Of a stretch of 40,429 nt of DNA, positions 17,463 through 26,465 are shown piece after piece. Positions within the stretch are counted from its first letter, which is position 1. Each line of letters starts with the position of its first letter. The position numbers were made by a program, and so were the translations under genes. The notes under the pieces are model-generated. The model searched no databases, was not told the DNA's origin, and saw only the letters and a program-made list of their open reading frames with translations. The DNA lies in contig FR886343.1 of the NCBI GenBank assembly GCA_000436535.1, positions 179,067 through 219,495 of the forward strand, in the 5' to 3' direction. This DNA comes from Eubacterium sp. CAG:252. Its GTDB lineage: Bacteria > Bacillota > Clostridia > Lachnospirales > Lachnospiraceae.

Positions 17463-18482
17463 ATGTCTAACGTATATGGTATTGATATTGGCACAAGTAA
17501 CTTCAAAATGTGCTGCAAGGAAAAGGATGCTATCCTTAATGAAAAGAATATAATAGCGATTGCTAACAAAAAGGAACTTCTTGCATTTGGTGATGAAGCA
17601 TATGAAATGTATGAAAAAGCACCAGAGAATATAGAAGTATCATTCCCTGTAAAGTTTGGAGTTATAGCTGATATAGAGAATATGCAGACTTTATTATTAA
17701 ACTTCTTTAACAAGGTTAATGATGAAAAGAAGAATACAGGTAACAATGATTTCTATATCGCTGTTCCTACGGATGTTACAGAAGTTGAAAAGAGAGCCTT
17801 CTATGAGCTCGTAGCTGATTCAAAGGTAAAGGCAAAGAATATCTATATAGTTGATAAGCCAGTTGCCGATGCTATTGGTGCAGGTATTGATGTTACCAAG
17901 TCAAGAGGTGTCATGATGGTTAATATCGGTGCTGAAACTACTGAAATATCAGTACTTTCTCTTGGCGGTATCGTTATAAGCAAGTCTATAAAGATAGGTG
18001 GTAACAAGTTAGATGACTGTATCATCAATAACGTAAGAAAAGTATACAATCTTGTTATCGGAAGCAAGACAGCAGAAGGTCTTAAAAAGGAACTTGGAAG
18101 TGCTGTAAAGGTTGATGAAACATTTGCACCGGGATTCGGACGTAATGTATTATCAGGACTTCCAGTAAGCGTTGAGATATCTTCTGACGTTATATATAAT
18201 GCCATAGTTGATGCACTTCATTCTATTATGGATGCTATAAAGGTTATATTAGAGAGAACTCCACCAGAACTTGCAGCAGATATTATAAAAGATGGCGTTT
18301 ATGTATCAGGGGGTACTTCACAGATTAATAATCTTGAGAAGTTTATAAAGCAGGAGACTAACCTTAACGTCAATATCGTTGACCAGCCTTCTGAAAGTGT
18401 TGTAAGAGGTCTTATCGGAGTAGTGACTAATCCACAGTTTGCTAAGATTGCGTATACTCCACAGGATAGAAACTATGATTAA
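17463..18482 (+). CDS. mreB: MreB-like rod-shape actin homologue, divergent phosphate-2 motif
   Basis: MreB forms membrane-bound filaments that guide the elongation machinery. This 339-residue protein has the actin-fold phosphate-1 motif YGIDIGTSNFK (5-15), FPVKFGVIADIENM, the VPTDVTEVEKRA segment that carries the hydrolytic Glu in relatives, and VSGGTSQINNLEKF. The phosphate-2 motif reads VNIGAETTE (153-161) where typical MreB has VDIGGGTTE, so the conserved Mg-coordinating Asp is Asn154. The start at 17463 is preferred over ATG 17430 because GGAAAGGA (17447-17454) lies eight bases upstream and MSNVYGIDIGT matches the family N-terminus. It heads mreB-mreC-mreD-PBP2. Confidence 0.92.
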   Translation: MSNVYGIDIGTSNFKMCCKEKDAILNEKNIIAIANKKELLAFGDEAYEMYEKAPENIEVSFPVKFGVIADIENMQTLLLNFFNKVNDEKKNTGNNDFYIAVPTDVTEVEKRAFYELVADSKVKAKNIYIVDKPVADAIGAGIDVTKSRGVMMVNIGAETTEISVLSLGGIVISKSIKIGGNKLDDCIINNVRKVYNLVIGSKTAEGLKKELGSAVKVDETFAPGFGRNVLSGLPVSVEISSDVIYNAIVDALHSIMDAIKVILERTPPELAADIIKDGVYVSGGTSQINNLEKFIKQETNLNVNIVDQPSESVVRGLIGVVTNPQFAKIAYTPQDRNYD

Positions 18483-18503
18483 TTATTATTAAGGAAGAGT
18501 GAA

Positions 18504-19346
18504 ATGAAAAAGAAAGTATCTTCATATGTGACATCCAGGTACATTTTGATTGCACTGACTGCTATATGCCTGATATTCATATCGACAAGCTTTTTTACTG
18601 ATAAGCTTGTTGCACCTCTAAGGGATGCAGTTTCTATGGTAGTTGTTCCTTTACAGAAAGGAATGAATAATCTGGGACTTTGGACTTATGATAAGTACAC
18701 TACTCTTCAGGAAATATCAGTTGTTCTTGATGAGAATAAGGAACTAAAGAGTAAGGTGGATGACCTTACAGAGGAAAACAATCAGTTAAGACAGGATACT
18801 TATGAACTTTCAAGATTAAGGGAACTTTATGAACTTGATGAAAAATATCCGGGATATACTAAGGTTGGAGCAAGAATAATAGAAGTTACAACAGATAACT
18901 GGTCAAAGGCATTCAAGGTTGACAAGGGCAGTGATGACGGCATAAAGAAAGATATGAATGTTATTGCCGGCGGCGGACTTGTAGGAATAGTCGCTGATGT
19001 AGGAAAGAATTATTCGATTATCAAAACAGTAGTAGAAGACAATAATTCTGTAAGTGGAATGTTGATAGATACTAACGATACGTGTATAGTTGAAGGTGAT
19101 ATAGAACTTTCTGACAGCGGACTTATAAAGCTTACACATTTTAAGAGTGATATAACTGTAAGAGATGGAGATAAGATTGTTACATCCAATATCAGTGATA
19201 AGTATCTTCAGGGAATACTTATAGGTTATGCAAAAGATGTAGAACCGGACTCTAATAATCTTACACAGTCAGGATACCTTGTACCAGCGGTAGATTTTAA
19301 TAATCTTCAGGAAGTACTTATTATAACTGAAATGAAGAATCAATAA
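18504..19346 (+). CDS. mreC: rod shape-determining protein MreC
   Basis: MreC is a bitopic membrane protein linking MreB to the wall synthases. The 280 residues have a basic N-terminus, one membrane segment (about 14-32, ILIALTAICLIFISTSFF), and a coiled coil (about 70-115, KELKSKVDDLTEENNQLRQD). The extracellular beta-barrel domain includes DNWSKAFKVDKGSDDGIKKD and VVEDNNSVSGML. Length is usual for the family. It lies 21 bases after mreB and 17 before mreD. Confidence 0.95.
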   Translation: MKKKVSSYVTSRYILIALTAICLIFISTSFFTDKLVAPLRDAVSMVVVPLQKGMNNLGLWTYDKYTTLQEISVVLDENKELKSKVDDLTEENNQLRQDTYELSRLRELYELDEKYPGYTKVGARIIEVTTDNWSKAFKVDKGSDDGIKKDMNVIAGGGLVGIVADVGKNYSIIKTVVEDNNSVSGMLIDTNDTCIVEGDIELSDSGLIKLTHFKSDITVRDGDKIVTSNISDKYLQGILIGYAKDVEPDSNNLTQSGYLVPAVDFNNLQEVLIITEMKNQ

Positions 19347-19363
19347 TTAAAGGCAGGAGAACC

Positions 19364-19897
19364 ATGAAAAGAAAAGTAACAGAGTTGGTTATAATTTTAC
19401 TGGTTTACCTTATACAGGGAACTTTTGGCAGAGCTATTGCCATAGGTGGAATAGTTCCTAATCTTTTGATAATACTGCCAGTGCTGTTTGGTTTCTTTAA
19501 GGGAAGAAATGAGGGAATGTTTGTCGGATTTTTTGCAGGCATTATGTATGACTTGTTCTTTTCGGGATTATTTGGTTTTTCGGCATTGGTTTTTGTGTAC
19601 GTAGGATATTATTCAGGAATATTTTATAAAGAATATGAAAAGGTTGAGGTCCTTATTCCATTAGCTATGATTATGCTTTCAGATTTTATCTATGAATTCT
19701 TATCATACATAGGTAATTTCCTTTTGCATAACAGACTTAATGCAGATTATTTCATAATGAAGTTTATTATACCGGAGATGGTATATACTCTTGTAGTAGC
19801 ACTTGTGTTTTACTATCCTCTTATGAAACTGGATGCATTACTTGATGTTAAGTGGAAGAAAAGGAATAAAGGTAATTTAGATGAAGGAAATATTTGA
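19364..19897 (+). CDS. mreD: rod shape-determining protein MreD
   Basis: MreD is a small polytopic membrane partner of MreC. The 177-residue protein has four to six hydrophobic spans, among them VIILLVYLIQGTF, LIILPVLFGFF, FVGFFAGIMYDLFFSGLFG and LVVALVFYYPL. The GFFAGIMYDLFFSGLFG segment is the best-conserved part of the family. A GGCAGGAG ribosome site precedes ATG. The last 17 bases overlap the start of the PBP2 gene, so the two are translationally coupled. Confidence 0.92.
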   Translation: MKRKVTELVIILLVYLIQGTFGRAIAIGGIVPNLLIILPVLFGFFKGRNEGMFVGFFAGIMYDLFFSGLFGFSALVFVYVGYYSGIFYKEYEKVEVLIPLAMIMLSDFIYEFLSYIGNFLLHNRLNADYFIMKFIIPEMVYTLVVALVFYYPLMKLDALLDVKWKKRNKGNLDEGNI

Positions 19898-22715
19898 TTA
19901 TATTCTAAGTCTCTTCAAGTCCAGAATTTTTCCGTTGATAATGGTGTTTATTGTACTTATCGGCGTACTTGTTAACAGATTATTTTCACTTCAGATTATT
20001 AATGGAGAGTCTTACGTTAAAGATTTATCAAGCTCAATACAAAAAGATATGAGTGTTGCAGCAACAAGAGGAAGAATATTTGATAAGAATGGCGTACTGC
20101 TTGCTTATAATGACCTTGCATATGCAGTCAGAATAAGTGATAGCGGAAAGTATGAAGATAACGATACAAAGAACAGACTGTTAAACTCTTCAATAGATAA
20201 GACCCTTACTATTATTGAAGAAAAGGGAGACAGCTATTCTAACGATTTTCCTATTATTTATACAGATGGAATGTATGAATACAACATTAAAGATAATGAA
20301 CTGTTAAGATTTTTAAGAGATATATACGGCAGACGTTCAATAAGTGAACTTACAGATGAAGAAAGAAATGTATCAGCAGGTGAGCTTTTTAAGCAGTTAT
20401 GCGACAGATATGGTGTTGCTGTTGCAGGAGATACCTATATCAATGATGGTGGTGCCATGGCATCAACCATAAAGCTGTTAAAACAACAGGGATTAGAACC
20501 TGAGATTAATGGTTTCAGTATTGAACATGCACTTATGATAGTGAACTTAAGAAGATATATGTCTGCTAACTCTTATAACAGATACATATCATTTACTATT
20601 GCCAATGAAGTATCTGATGAAACTGTGGCGGCAATACTTGAGAATTCAGATGAGCTTACAGGTGTTACAGTAGATGAACAGTATATAAGAAGATATGTTG
20701 ACAGTATATATTGCTCACAGATACTTGGATATACAGGAACGGTATCAACAAGTGAGCTTGAAACATTAGATGATTCTTATGACAGCAATGATGTTGTAGG
20801 TAAGGGTGGTATAGAAAAGAGCATGGAGTCAGAGCTTGCGGGAACTAAGGGTTCTAAGACAGTATATGTTGATACGGTTGGGCGTATAACAGAAGTACTT
20901 GATGAAACAGATTCGACAGCAGGTAATGATGTTTATCTCACTATCGACATTGAATTACAGAAAAAGCTTTATAATCTGCTTGAAGATAAAATAATTCAAA
21001 TTCTGCTCAAATATATGACAAATAGTGACACTAAATATACTTATAATTCTAATGGAAGCGTTAATACAGTTTATATACTAGCCAAAGAAGTGTATTTTGC
21101 ACTTATTGATAATAACATTGTGTCGATAAGCCATATTGCGACACAGAGTACTGATACAGAGCGACAGATGTACTCAGCGTTTTTATCAAAGCAGGACAGC
21201 ACTATGAGCTGGCTTAGAAGTGAGCTGGCTGACGGTGATACTCCTTATGGAAGATTAAGCGAAGAGCAGCAGCTGTATATATGGTATGTGTATACAAGCC
21301 TTAAGGACAGAGGTGTAATTAATACAGCCAATGTCGATACAGATGACAGCGTTTATAAAGACTGGACAGAAGGCAGTGGAACAAGTCTTAAGGAACTTCT
21401 TACACATGGTATATCAAAGAACTGGATTAACCTTAATATATTCTCATCAGAGCAGTATACGAGCTTACAGGAATCTTATGATGCTCTTATAGATTATATA
21501 GACAGTTACTTAAGAGAGGACACATCTTTTTACAAAAAGATGTATAAGTATATGATTAACGATGGAAGTATATCAGGCAGACAGGTGTGTATGCTGCTTT
21601 ATGAACAGGGTGTACTTGATATGAATGCAGAAGACTCAAGATACGCTGCTTTAAGTTCAGGAAGTCTTGGCGCATATGAGTTTATGGTATATGCCATAAC
21701 CAATAAGGTAATAACTCCAGGACAGCTTGCACTTCAGCCTTGTTCAGCTTCAGCAGTTATCACTAATCCAAAAAATGGTGATATAGTAGCTATGGTATCA
21801 TATCCAAGTTATGATAATAATAGGCTGTCAGGAACAGTTGATGCCAAGTACTTTAACAGTCTTATCAATGACAAGGCTGCGCCTATGATTAACAGGGCAA
21901 CACAGTCATTTACGGCACCTGGTTCAACATACAAGCCATGTACTACAATAGCAGGTCTTGATACGGGTACAATATCATCGGGAACTACATTCTATTGTTC
22001 AGGTTCTTTCGATAAGGTAACACCAGCCCCTAGATGCTGGAGATTATCAGGACATGGCGGTGAGGTTGCGGCAACAGCAATAAGGGATTCCTGCAACGTA
22101 TATTTTTACAATGTAGGTTATAACCTTGCGTGCAGAAAAGATGGAACTTATAACAGTACCTATGGTACAAGTACACTTCAGAAGTATTCTGATTTGTTAG
22201 GCATGTCAACTAAAGCAGGTGTTGAGATTGAGGAGAATTCACCACAGGCATCCAACACTAATGCAATAGCATCTGCGATTGGACAGGGTAATCATAAGTA
22301 CAGTACATTAAACCTTGCAAGATACGTTACAACTATTGCTACATCTGGAAAGTGCTATAATCTTACACTTATTGATAAGATAACAGATTCAGATGGCAAT
22401 GTTATAAGAGAAAATGAAGCTGAGGTAGACCATCAGGTTGAACTTAGCAGCAGTATATGGGATACAGTCCATGAGGGCATGATGCTTGCTGGTAATTCAT
22501 ACAGAGGAATATCAAAGCTTAATATGAAGATTGCAGCAAAGTCAGGTACTGCCCAGGAAAATACTAAAGAACCCGACCATTCTCTGCTGGTTACATATTC
22601 ACCATATGATGACCCGGAGATATGTGTATCAACATGTATACAGCATGGATATTCATCAGACACATCTATAGATTTGACAGCAGATATATATAAGATATAC
22701 TATGGTTTAGAATAA
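19881..22715 (+). CDS. mrdA: elongation-type penicillin-binding protein 2, unusually long
   Basis: This class B transpeptidase crosslinks peptidoglycan with RodA. It has 944 residues, against roughly 600-700 in most PBP2. Order: one membrane anchor (about 16-36), a dimerisation/pedestal domain with RGRIFDKNGVLLAYND (63-78) and VGKGGIEKSMESEL (306-319), an extra acidic helical segment (about 370-615) without a recognised motif, then the transpeptidase domain. Catalytic motifs are STYK (S682), SCN (737-739) and KSGT (887-890). The insert separates LTIDIELQKKLYNLLED from SASAVITNPKNGDIVAM, which are almost adjacent in shorter relatives. It overlaps mreD by 17 bases; minC follows after 24. Confidence 0.94.
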   Translation: MKEIFDYILSLFKSRIFPLIMVFIVLIGVLVNRLFSLQIINGESYVKDLSSSIQKDMSVAATRGRIFDKNGVLLAYNDLAYAVRISDSGKYEDNDTKNRLLNSSIDKTLTIIEEKGDSYSNDFPIIYTDGMYEYNIKDNELLRFLRDIYGRRSISELTDEERNVSAGELFKQLCDRYGVAVAGDTYINDGGAMASTIKLLKQQGLEPEINGFSIEHALMIVNLRRYMSANSYNRYISFTIANEVSDETVAAILENSDELTGVTVDEQYIRRYVDSIYCSQILGYTGTVSTSELETLDDSYDSNDVVGKGGIEKSMESELAGTKGSKTVYVDTVGRITEVLDETDSTAGNDVYLTIDIELQKKLYNLLEDKIIQILLKYMTNSDTKYTYNSNGSVNTVYILAKEVYFALIDNNIVSISHIATQSTDTERQMYSAFLSKQDSTMSWLRSELADGDTPYGRLSEEQQLYIWYVYTSLKDRGVINTANVDTDDSVYKDWTEGSGTSLKELLTHGISKNWINLNIFSSEQYTSLQESYDALIDYIDSYLREDTSFYKKMYKYMINDGSISGRQVCMLLYEQGVLDMNAEDSRYAALSSGSLGAYEFMVYAITNKVITPGQLALQPCSASAVITNPKNGDIVAMVSYPSYDNNRLSGTVDAKYFNSLINDKAAPMINRATQSFTAPGSTYKPCTTIAGLDTGTISSGTTFYCSGSFDKVTPAPRCWRLSGHGGEVAATAIRDSCNVYFYNVGYNLACRKDGTYNSTYGTSTLQKYSDLLGMSTKAGVEIEENSPQASNTNAIASAIGQGNHKYSTLNLARYVTTIATSGKCYNLTLIDKITDSDGNVIRENEAEVDHQVELSSSIWDTVHEGMMLAGNSYRGISKLNMKIAAKSGTAQENTKEPDHSLLVTYSPYDDPEICVSTCIQHGYSSDTSIDLTADIYKIYYGLE

Positions 22716-22739
22716 TTTGATAAATAAGAGGTGAAATAG

Positions 22740-23471
22740 TTGGATAATTCAGTAGTAATTAAAGGAAATAAGAATGGTATTGCAGTAAGATTAGATGATA
22801 CTATAAGCTTTGATGAACTTAAAAGTATGATAAGGGATAAGTTTACGGCATCAGCTAAGTTCTTTAACAATGCTAATCTTGCATTATCACTTGAAGGACG
22901 AGAATTATCAGATACGCAGGAAAAAGAGATTATCGATATAATATCAGAAGTAACTGATATTAATATTGTGTGCCTTATTGACCATGATGAGAAAAGAAAT
23001 CTGATATACGAAAGAGCAGTTGCCAATGTACTTGAAAAAAGACAGGGTGTAACAGGACGAAAGGGGAAAGGAATAGACGATACAACACAGCCTTTATGCC
23101 AGTTTTATAAAGGAACGTTACGTTCAGGGCAGGTGCTTGAAACTGAAAGCAGTGTTGTCATTCTTGGTGATGTCAATCCGGGTGGAAAAGTTGTTGCATG
23201 CGGTAATGTAATTGTGCTTGGAAGTCTTAAAGGTAACATATTCGCAGGTGCAAGCGGCAATGAAAATGCATTTGTTGTTGCACTTGATATGGACCCTATG
23301 CAGATAAAGATAGCAGATATTATTGCAAGAAGCTCAGACAGCAGTCCTGTAAGGAAGAAGTTAAAGCTTAAGGCAAAGCAGCCAGTGCAGCCTAAGATTG
23401 CATATGTTTATGAGGGCAATATATATGTTGAGGACTTTGCGCAGAATGTATTAGAAGATATTCACCTTTAA
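22740..23471 (+). CDS. minC: septum site-determining protein MinC
   Basis: MinC inhibits FtsZ polymerisation away from mid-cell. The 243 residues have an N-terminal FtsZ-binding domain (about 1-100), a basic linker, and the C-terminal beta-helical MinD-binding domain (YKGTLRSGQVLETESSVVIL, then GDVNPGGKVVACGNVIVLGSLKG, about 122-166). Translation begins with TTG, preceded by AGAGGTGAAATAG. The gene follows PBP2 closely, so minC is read with the mre block, while minD has its own candidate promoter 34-113 bases downstream. Confidence 0.93.
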   Translation: MDNSVVIKGNKNGIAVRLDDTISFDELKSMIRDKFTASAKFFNNANLALSLEGRELSDTQEKEIIDIISEVTDINIVCLIDHDEKRNLIYERAVANVLEKRQGVTGRKGKGIDDTTQPLCQFYKGTLRSGQVLETESSVVILGDVNPGGKVVACGNVIVLGSLKGNIFAGASGNENAFVVALDMDPMQIKIADIIARSSDSSPVRKKLKLKAKQPVQPKIAYVYEGNIYVEDFAQNVLEDIHL

Positions 23472-23483
23472 TCAGGTTAAATT

Positions 23484-23528
23484 TGCATTAATTTCAAAAA
23501 ACTCTTGATTTAATGCGTGAAATTAAGC
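23484..23528. promoter_or_regulatory. inverted repeat spanning the minD -35 region
   Basis: GCATTAATTTCA (23484-23495) is matched by TGAAATTAAGC (23518-23528) with one extra A in the left arm, around a 22-base loop. The repeat encloses the candidate -35 and ends at the -10. It may be an operator or a weak attenuator behind minC. No T-run follows the right arm. Confidence 0.4.
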
Positions 23529-23533
23529 ATAAT
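23505..23533 (+). promoter_or_regulatory. candidate sigma-A promoter for minD-minE-rodA-mgsA
   Basis: -35 TTGATT (23505-23510), 17-base spacer, -10 CATAAT (23528-23533). The hexamers match consensus in 4/6 and 5/6 positions. Transcription would start near 23540, leaving a leader of about 45 bases with TGGAGGAAG before the minD ATG. Confidence 0.55.
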
Positions 23534-23584
23534 TAATTTATTGTGTATTTATTTACTTAGTATATTGATTTTGGAGGAAGTAAA

Positions 23585-24397
23585 ATGAGTGAAGTTATTG
23601 TTGTTACGTCAGGAAAAGGCGGTGTCGGTAAGACTACAACTACTGCTAATATAGGTACAGGTCTTGCCAAGCTTGGTAAGAAGGTTGTTATGATTGATAC
23701 AGATACAGGTCTTAGAAATCTTGATGTTGTACTTGGACTTGAGAATAGAATTGTATACAATCTTGTAGATGTAGTTGAAGGAAACTGCCGATTAAAGCAG
23801 GCTATGATTACAGATAAGAGATGTCCTTCTTTATATCTTTTACCAACAGCTCAGACAAGAGATAAGTCAGCTGTATCACCAGAGCAGATGATAAAGGTTG
23901 TTGATGAGATTAAGGCAGACCCGGAAGGGTTTGATTACATACTTCTTGACTGTCCTGCCGGTATCGAACAGGGTTTCCAGAATGCTATCGTAGCAGCCGA
24001 CAGAGCTTTAGTAGTAACAACACCAGAGGTTTCTGCTATCCGTGATGCGGACAGAATTGTAGGACTTCTTGATGCTAATGGACTTAAGGACCACGAAGAC
24101 TTAATCGTAAACAGAATAAGAATGGATATGGTCAACAGAGGTGAAATGATGTCCATTGCTGACGTTAATGACATACTTCAGCTCAATGTCATAGGTGCAG
24201 TTCCAGATGATGAGAATATCGTTGTTGCAACTAATAAGGGTCAGCCATTAGTTGGTGACAGCAGTATGGCTGGACAGGCATATATGAATATATGTAAGAG
24301 AATTCTTGGTGAAGACGTACCATTCCTTGACCTTAATGGTAAAGGTGGATTTTTCCAGAAGTTATCAGCTCTTTTTAAGGGTGACAAGAAAAACTAA
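23585..24397 (+). CDS. minD: septum site-determining ATPase MinD
   Basis: MinD is a membrane-cycling ParA/MinD ATPase that carries MinC. The 270 residues have the deviant Walker A GKGGVGKTT (10-18) with the signature lysine, DTDTGLRNLDVVLGL, a Walker B-like YILLDCPAGIEQGF, and a C-terminal amphipathic membrane-targeting helix FFQKLSALFKGDKK (about 256-269). A TGGAGGAAG site lies before ATG. It is followed by minE, so both topological regulators are present. Confidence 0.97.
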   Translation: MSEVIVVTSGKGGVGKTTTTANIGTGLAKLGKKVVMIDTDTGLRNLDVVLGLENRIVYNLVDVVEGNCRLKQAMITDKRCPSLYLLPTAQTRDKSAVSPEQMIKVVDEIKADPEGFDYILLDCPAGIEQGFQNAIVAADRALVVTTPEVSAIRDADRIVGLLDANGLKDHEDLIVNRIRMDMVNRGEMMSIADVNDILQLNVIGAVPDDENIVVATNKGQPLVGDSSMAGQAYMNICKRILGEDVPFLDLNGKGGFFQKLSALFKGDKKN

Positions 24398-24436
24398 AAG
24401 TTATTATATAGGCCATATGGCAGAATGGAAGAAAAT

Positions 24437-24706
24437 ATGAGTTTACTTGAATTATTTAAGAAAAAGGGCTCTGGGGATGTCGCTAAGGACAGACTTAAGT
24501 TATTACTTGTTTCCGATAGGGCGAACTGTTCACCAGAGGTTATGGAAATGATAAAGAATGACATTATCAAAGTCATTTCAAAGTACATGGTTATAGATGC
24601 AGAAGAACTTGATATACAGATTACTTCTACAGAAGGAGAGAATGGTTCAGTACCTGCTATATATGCCAATATCCCTATTAAGGATATGAGAAACGGTGAA
24701 AAATAA
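24437..24706 (+). CDS. minE: cell division topological specificity factor MinE
   Basis: MinE stimulates MinD ATPase and drives pole-to-pole patterning. The 89-residue form begins MSLLELFKKKGSGDVAKDRL, matching the MinE anti-MinC region and membrane helix. The topological domain follows (VMEMIKNDIIKVISKYMVID). The start at 24437 is taken instead of ATG 24425 because GGAAG (24427-24431) precedes it at five bases and because the family begins with M-x-LL-x-x-F. Confidence 0.93.
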   Translation: MSLLELFKKKGSGDVAKDRLKLLLVSDRANCSPEVMEMIKNDIIKVISKYMVIDAEELDIQITSTEGENGSVPAIYANIPIKDMRNGEK

Positions 24707-24749
24707 TCACATAACGTAACCGGAAACGGTAATTGATGGTGGAGATTAT

Positions 24750-25907
24750 ATGTTTAAGAAGTATAAAATGAGGTCATATAATTACAGGCTTGTTGTTATT
24801 ATAGCAGTAACCTGTGCTTATGCTCTGGCAGTTGTAAACAGCGCTAATTCTGAATATACAGTAAAACAGGGCATAGGAATGACCGCTGCATTTTTAATGA
24901 TGATATTTATATCATTTGTTGATTACAAGTTTGTAACAAGGTATTACTGGTTGTGGTATATACTTGGTAATATACTGCTTATATTGGTACTTGTAGCTGG
25001 TAAGTCCAGCCACGGTGCTAAAAGATGGCTTGGTATCGGCTCATTCCAGATACAGCCATCAGAGTTTATGAAACTTATTGCTGCAATATTTTTAGCTAAA
25101 GTTATAGCTATGTATAAGGACAGGCTTAATACATGGAAGTTTCTTGTGATACTTGCGTTAGTGCTTATGGTTCCTATACTGCTTATAATAAAGGAACCTG
25201 ACCTTTCAACTACAGTTATGGTTGTTCTTATTATACTTACAGTTATATTCTGTGCAGGATTAAGTTATAAGATAATAGGTGGAGCATTGCTTATTGTTAT
25301 TCCACTTGTTGCAGCTTTTCTTGTGTATATTATAGCTACACCTGATCCTATATTTATGGAACAGTACCAGCGAAACAGAATTGTGGACTTTATATATGGA
25401 AGTGATGAGGCTGATAGCAGCGCAAGTGCTGGTGTGTACCAGCAGAACTATGCTGTACAGGCTATAGGTTCCGGACAGCTTTCCGGAAAAGGTCTTAATA
25501 ATGATGACCCGTCATCACTTAAGAATGCAGGATATATCGCAGAAGCACAGAACGACTTTATATTTGCCGTTATAGGTGAAGAATTAGGGTTTACTGGCTG
25601 TATTATTACAATTTTACTGTTGTTTACAATCGTAATTGAGTGTATAATTACTGCTGTAAGGGCGAAAGACTTAGAAGGGCGGCTGTTGTGCTGCGGCGTT
25701 GCAGCCTATATTGCATTCCAGACATTTATTAATATAGGCGTTGTTACCAAGCTTTTACCTAATACAGGTCTTCCTTTACCATTCTTTAGTTGTGGTATTA
25801 CATCACTTGTGAACCTCTTTGCAGCAATGGGAATTGTACTTAATGTTAATCTGCAAAGAAATGTTGACAGGGATGATGATATATTTGCCAAGGATTTCCG
25901 AGGCTAA
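24750..25907 (+). CDS. rodA: FtsW/RodA/SpoVE-family peptidoglycan polymerase (RodA)
   Basis: RodA is a SEDS glycosyltransferase that polymerises lipid II. The 385-residue protein has about ten membrane spans. Signature segments are HGAKRWLGIGSFQIQPSEFM (about 88-107), a large extracellular loop with YQRNRIVDFIYG, QAIGSGQLSGKGL, EAQNDFIFAVIGEELGF and LPNTGLPLPFFSCG near the C-terminus. Position beside minDE and behind mreBCD-PBP2 supports an elongation role (RodA) over FtsW, although sequence alone does not exclude the latter. Confidence 0.93.
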   Translation: MFKKYKMRSYNYRLVVIIAVTCAYALAVVNSANSEYTVKQGIGMTAAFLMMIFISFVDYKFVTRYYWLWYILGNILLILVLVAGKSSHGAKRWLGIGSFQIQPSEFMKLIAAIFLAKVIAMYKDRLNTWKFLVILALVLMVPILLIIKEPDLSTTVMVVLIILTVIFCAGLSYKIIGGALLIVIPLVAAFLVYIIATPDPIFMEQYQRNRIVDFIYGSDEADSSASAGVYQQNYAVQAIGSGQLSGKGLNNDDPSSLKNAGYIAEAQNDFIFAVIGEELGFTGCIITILLLFTIVIECIITAVRAKDLEGRLLCCGVAAYIAFQTFINIGVVTKLLPNTGLPLPFFSCGITSLVNLFAAMGIVLNVNLQRNVDRDDDIFAKDFRG

Positions 25908-25989
25908 AGTATGCTACCAAAGATGATTACGGCAATAATCCGTAAATATCAAAAATATGATATAAAATAGCATAAGATAGGGGGTTCTT

Positions 25990-26385
25990 ATGAACATTGG
26001 TCTAATCGCACATAATTCAAAAAAGAAGCTTATGCAGAACTTCTGCATAGCATATAAGGGAATTTTAAACAAGAATCAGTTATTTGCCACTGGTACTACA
26101 GGCAGACTTGTCGAGGAGGTTACTAATCTTTCCATCCATAAGTTTCTTGCAGGACATCTTGGTGGAGACCAGCAGTTATGCGCACAGATAGAACATAACC
26201 AGCTGGATCTTGTTATCTTTTTAAGAGATGTGGAAACACCTAATCTTCACGAACCTGATTCAAACAATATATGTATGTTATGTGATATGTATAACATACC
26301 TCTTGCAACGAATCTTGCAACAGCCGAGCTTCTGATAAAATCATTGGAGCGTGGCGATATGGAATGGAGAGAAATATATCAATAA
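25990..26385 (+). CDS. mgsA: methylglyoxal synthase
   Basis: MgsA turns dihydroxyacetone phosphate into methylglyoxal plus phosphate, a bypass that relieves sugar-phosphate stress. It has 131 residues. Motifs are IAHNSKKKLM (6-15), ATGTTGRLVEEV, LGGDQQLCAQI with the catalytic Asp, and HEPDSNNICMLCDMYNIPLATN-type phosphate-site residues near 83-104. The usual SGPLGGDQQ reads AGHLGGDQQ and the loop after FLRD is divergent, but the core residues remain. Ribosome site AGGGGGT precedes ATG. Its placement after rodA is common in Clostridia. Confidence 0.92.
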   Translation: MNIGLIAHNSKKKLMQNFCIAYKGILNKNQLFATGTTGRLVEEVTNLSIHKFLAGHLGGDQQLCAQIEHNQLDLVIFLRDVETPNLHEPDSNNICMLCDMYNIPLATNLATAELLIKSLERGDMEWREIYQ

Positions 26386-26394
26386 TTATTATGT

Positions 26395-26438
26395 AGGCTG
26401 TCGCATTAAGCAACTGTAAGTGATTAGTGTGACAGCTT
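26395..26438. other. hairpin between mgsA and the HlyD-like gene
   Basis: AGGCTGTCGCA (26395-26405) pairs with TGTGACAGCTT (26428-26438) over 11 bp including two G-U pairs, with a 22-base loop. No T-run follows, so it is a weak terminator candidate or a leader structure. Confidence 0.35.
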
Positions 26439-26465
26439 ATTGTATATGGGAGGAACAGTTGATTA

